Assembly: GCA_041862375.1 (NCBI GenBank)
Contig: JBGVTE010000109.1
Location: 34,048 to 98,047, forward strand
DNA: 64,000 bases
Source: WVZL01 sp041862375
Lineage (GTDB): Bacteria > Acidobacteriota > Aminicenantia > Aminicenantales > Aminicenantaceae
Direction: 5' to 3'
The number at the start of each line of letters is the position of its first letter. Position 1 is the stretch's first letter. Made by a program: the position numbers and the translations under genes. The notes under the pieces are model-generated. The model worked only from the letters and a program-made list of their open reading frames with translations. It searched no databases and was not told the origin of the DNA. This document shows, piece by piece, positions 62,025-64,000 of this stretch.

Positions 62025-63620
62025 TTACTCAGTTAATCGGATGTTTATCATAGCTTTCTCCTTAATCTTCACCTCAAAATCAACATAGCTGCTTTTATCA
62101 ACAGGCGAGTTTGAATACTTAACACTTACTCTGTTAACAAAGACTTCTTCTGCAGATGAGTGCTCTGGAAGTAAAACATGGAAACTTACATCAGACTCCG
62201 GGGCGTGAACATTGAGTGAAACGGCATTTTCTTTATGCTTAAAAGAATAGCTTATAACCGCACCTGAATTCTCATAATTCACTTTAACTCTTGCCTCATC
62301 AACACCAGCAGCAAGCCAGCGCGGAGATAGCTGAACCCTTCGAAAGAGCTTTAGTCTATCCTCCACTCCTGCCAAGCCTTCAAGGAAAGCATAAAGCATG
62401 GCGCTCGAACCCCAACCATCTGTCGGTGTTGCCTCCGGGCTCGTACTCGTCTCAGCCGAAGCTGCCGTTCCATCAGGGAAGTACCAAAGATATGTTTCAC
62501 CCGTGGCGGATATCATATCGTAGTAGCGTTTCAAAATATCAACACCGTATTCTTCGTATCCGTGATCAAAAGCTGCTTTAGCCAGCTCACCCCCGACGAG
62601 GGGCATGATACCGCCATTTACATAAGCTCCTCTCGTTAATTTATCATCGCCGAAAATACTGTCAGGAAACGGCGGGTCGATCGAAAACCATTCAGCAAAG
62701 GCTTGTGTCGTTCTTCTGCGGTTGAGGTATTCGTTTATGATCGAGACTGCCATTTCACGTGGGGCAACACCTCGGTTAATATCCATCGGATTACTGAGGC
62801 TTAACTGCGCTCGCTCATCAACCCCAGAGATTTCCATAGGCGTTAGCTTCACAAAATGGGTATAAAACTTCCCGTTCCAGCAAAATTTATTCATGCATTT
62901 CTTCAAGGCATCTGCGCGCGTCTGCCAAAGTCTCGCACGGGGAGGATTCTTAAAATATCCATATAAGAATGCCATGATTTTAAATGCTTCATAATATCCA
63001 CTGTTATCGCCGTGCATTATTCCCCAAAAAGTATCAGGTGTAATTTGAAACTGGAGCCAATCATGGCTTCCAGCAGTATAGGCAAAATCCCAGGTATCAA
63101 TCGTGTAGGCTCTTTTTACAAGCTTTGTTTTATCGTCCCAGCGCCATGGATGGGATAAAATATAGTGAAGAGCTTTTTCCATTACAGGCAAAAGCTTCCT
63201 TATCCACTGGTCATCGCCTGTTGCTTGCCATGCCAAAAAAGCAGCTTTGACAAACCTATACTCGACATCTGCTTCTACAGGAACCCGGACATACTTCGTC
63301 CAATTCTCTCGCTCACAGGGAAGTTTCTCTGGAAATGTGGTGAAATAGTCAAATATCCGGCCATTATCTGCCTGGGTTTCAGCAAAATGATCAATCGTGC
63401 TTTTAAGGTCTTGCTCAAAGTATTTAATTCCTCTCAGCATATCACTGTAGTCCCTGATCCAGACAGACTTTGCATCAGGAGACCGATAGCCTTTTATCCG
63501 ATTCCCGTCAATTACAACATCAATAGAGTCCTTCTCGAGGAAAGACCGAATTTTTGGGAAAAAATTGTCAAACTCAGCTCGTCCCGTTTCTATTAAAGTT
63601 TCCTCACTCATAGTATTCAT
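62025..63620 (-). CDS. Alpha/alpha-barrel glycosidase (debranching-enzyme-like)
   Basis: A 531-residue protein of the six-hairpin glycosidase superfamily. The N-terminal YRSPDAKSVWIRDYSDMLRGIKYF and the aromatic, acidic loops ADNGRIFDYFTTFP and RAYTIDTWDFAY near residues 115 and 200 are typical of amylo-1,6-glucosidase and GH63-like barrels. A small C-terminal beta-sandwich (about 440-531) follows. It lacks a signal peptide. The ATG at 63620 is preferred; a longer TTG-initiated reading and a nearer ATG at 63611 are possible. It lies upstream of the lipoprotein/isomerase unit and divergent from a second SSS symporter, suggesting coordinated sugar uptake and breakdown. The specific linkage is unknown. 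Confidence 0.74.
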   Translation of the reverse strand: MNTMSEETLIETGRAEFDNFFPKIRSFLEKDSIDVVIDGNRIKGYRSPDAKSVWIRDYSDMLRGIKYFEQDLKSTIDHFAETQADNGRIFDYFTTFPEKLPCERENWTKYVRVPVEADVEYRFVKAAFLAWQATGDDQWIRKLLPVMEKALHYILSHPWRWDDKTKLVKRAYTIDTWDFAYTAGSHDWLQFQITPDTFWGIMHGDNSGYYEAFKIMAFLYGYFKNPPRARLWQTRADALKKCMNKFCWNGKFYTHFVKLTPMEISGVDERAQLSLSNPMDINRGVAPREMAVSIINEYLNRRRTTQAFAEWFSIDPPFPDSIFGDDKLTRGAYVNGGIMPLVGGELAKAAFDHGYEEYGVDILKRYYDMISATGETYLWYFPDGTAASAETSTSPEATPTDGWGSSAMLYAFLEGLAGVEDRLKLFRRVQLSPRWLAAGVDEARVKVNYENSGAVISYSFKHKENAVSLNVHAPESDVSFHVLLPEHSSAEEVFVNRVSVKYSNSPVDKSSYVDFEVKIKEKAMINIRLTE

Positions 63621-63761
63621 CTGGAGAAAACTCAAACACTCATCATTATCTAATTTTATTTTTTGAGTCTGTTCCAGAGCAATTTTAATAATTTAATTTG
63701 TTCTATTTATATAACACTCAGGCCCAAAATCCAAGAAATTTAGAGAAGATATCTCTATAAC

Positions 63762-63791
63762 TTGCTTTTTTTTCTTCATCCTGAATATAAT
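63762..63791 (+). promoter_or_regulatory. Candidate promoter for the terminal symporter
   Basis: TTGCTT, 18-nt T-rich spacer and a perfect TATAAT, ending about 80 nt before the symporter ATG. Confidence 0.4.
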
Positions 63792-63872
63792 ACCTTTCCC
63801 TGTGTCACTACCTGCAAAATTTCCAATTTATAAAAGTTATGAAAGCCTGACCCCAATGCGAGGGAATTTTTA

Positions 63873-64000
63873 ATGCATCTCTGGGGACTGCACATCCTGG
63901 ACCTCGCTATCATCATCCTCTATATACTGATTATTTTATGGATAGGAAGGCGGGCTGGCAAAAAAACTAAAAACACAGCCGATTTTTTCCTTGCCGGGAG
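63873..64000 (+). CDS. Sodium:solute symporter, cut by the window edge
   Basis: Only the first ~42 residues are visible: LHILDLAIIILYILIILWIG (first transmembrane helix) followed by RRAGKKTKNTADFFLAG. The basic loop leading into the xFFLAG motif is characteristic of the start of SSS-family transporters (compare the same region of the symporter at 51710). The ATG at 63873 follows an AGGGAA. It is divergent from the glycosidase at 62025, suggesting paired regulation of uptake and hydrolysis. Confidence 0.82.
   Translation, partial: MHLWGLHILDLAIIILYILIILWIGRRAGKKTKNTADFFLAG

Noticed and set aside
1..64000. tRNA, rRNA, integrase or intact insertion sequence
   Set aside because: None was recognised on either strand by reading; subtle tRNAs would need a dedicated scan.

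Overview
The window looks like the chromosome of an AT-rich (roughly 40% GC by eye), diderm, mostly heterotrophic bacterium. Evidence for an outer membrane is a DUF5916 outer-membrane protein, a small beta-barrel-like protein, a family 9 (heptosyltransferase-type) glycosyltransferase, a heptose-kinase-like GHMP kinase and a WecA-like lipid-linked sugar transferase. The mix of DUF5916, DUF5107-TPR, DUF362, LVIVD propeller, bactofilin, PIG-L, ArsM with a Cys-rich AbrB protein and uroporphyrinogen-decarboxylase-like (UROD) proteins inside sugar-degradation loci resembles uncultured candidate phyla such as Aminicenantes. That placement is inference. No rRNA, tRNA, CRISPR array, prophage or intact insertion sequence was seen.

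Layout. 1-6.3 kb: a transketolase cut by the window edge, a PIG-L deacetylase, a broken methyltransferase, a GNAT/FemAB-like plus GT4 pair, a racemase remnant and a YbaK-type tRNA-editing protein. 6.3-9.3 kb: a ParA ATPase, a small overlapping partner and a bactofilin, each unit behind a near-identical promoter, followed by a sigma-54-driven barrel protein. 9.4-26.9 kb: envelope and housekeeping genes (TSUP transporter, DUF5916, DUF4097 beta-repeat protein, DUF5107-TPR giant, two radical-SAM enzymes including AmrS, membrane-anchored hydrolase, WecA-like, beta-lactamase-like, RRM protein, 5'-nucleotidase). 27-31.9 kb: GHMP kinase, heparinase II/III-like lyase, Cys-rich AbrB regulator and ArsM. 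32-41.7 kb: a tightly packed minus-strand glycan-degradation operon (small unknown protein, alpha/alpha-barrel glycosidase, GH38, Gfo/Idh/MocA, UROD-like, TIM-barrel-like unknown). 41.8-48 kb: LVIVD propeller, DUF362, DUF2461, GT87 and GT9.

48-64 kb: a second carbon-utilisation region with a fused KDPG aldolase/KDG kinase, an SDR remnant, an SSS symporter, a UROD-family methyltransferase-like protein with a thiol/zinc signature, a FrdA-like flavoprotein and an OYE-type Fe-S flavoprotein. Divergent from these is a thymidylate-synthase-fold protein followed by a corrinoid protein. A sugar isomerase/epimerase, a lipoprotein, an alpha/alpha-barrel glycosidase and a second SSS symporter follow.

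The most interesting candidate system is the 53.5-60.4 kb corrinoid / ThyA-like / UROD / flavoprotein cluster embedded in sugar-acid catabolism. It may be a corrinoid-dependent one-carbon or demethylation module, but its substrate cannot be read from sequence. Also notable are a promoter class shared by distant genes, a ParA-partner-bactofilin module, dispersed palindromes, and twin inverted terminators between convergent genes.
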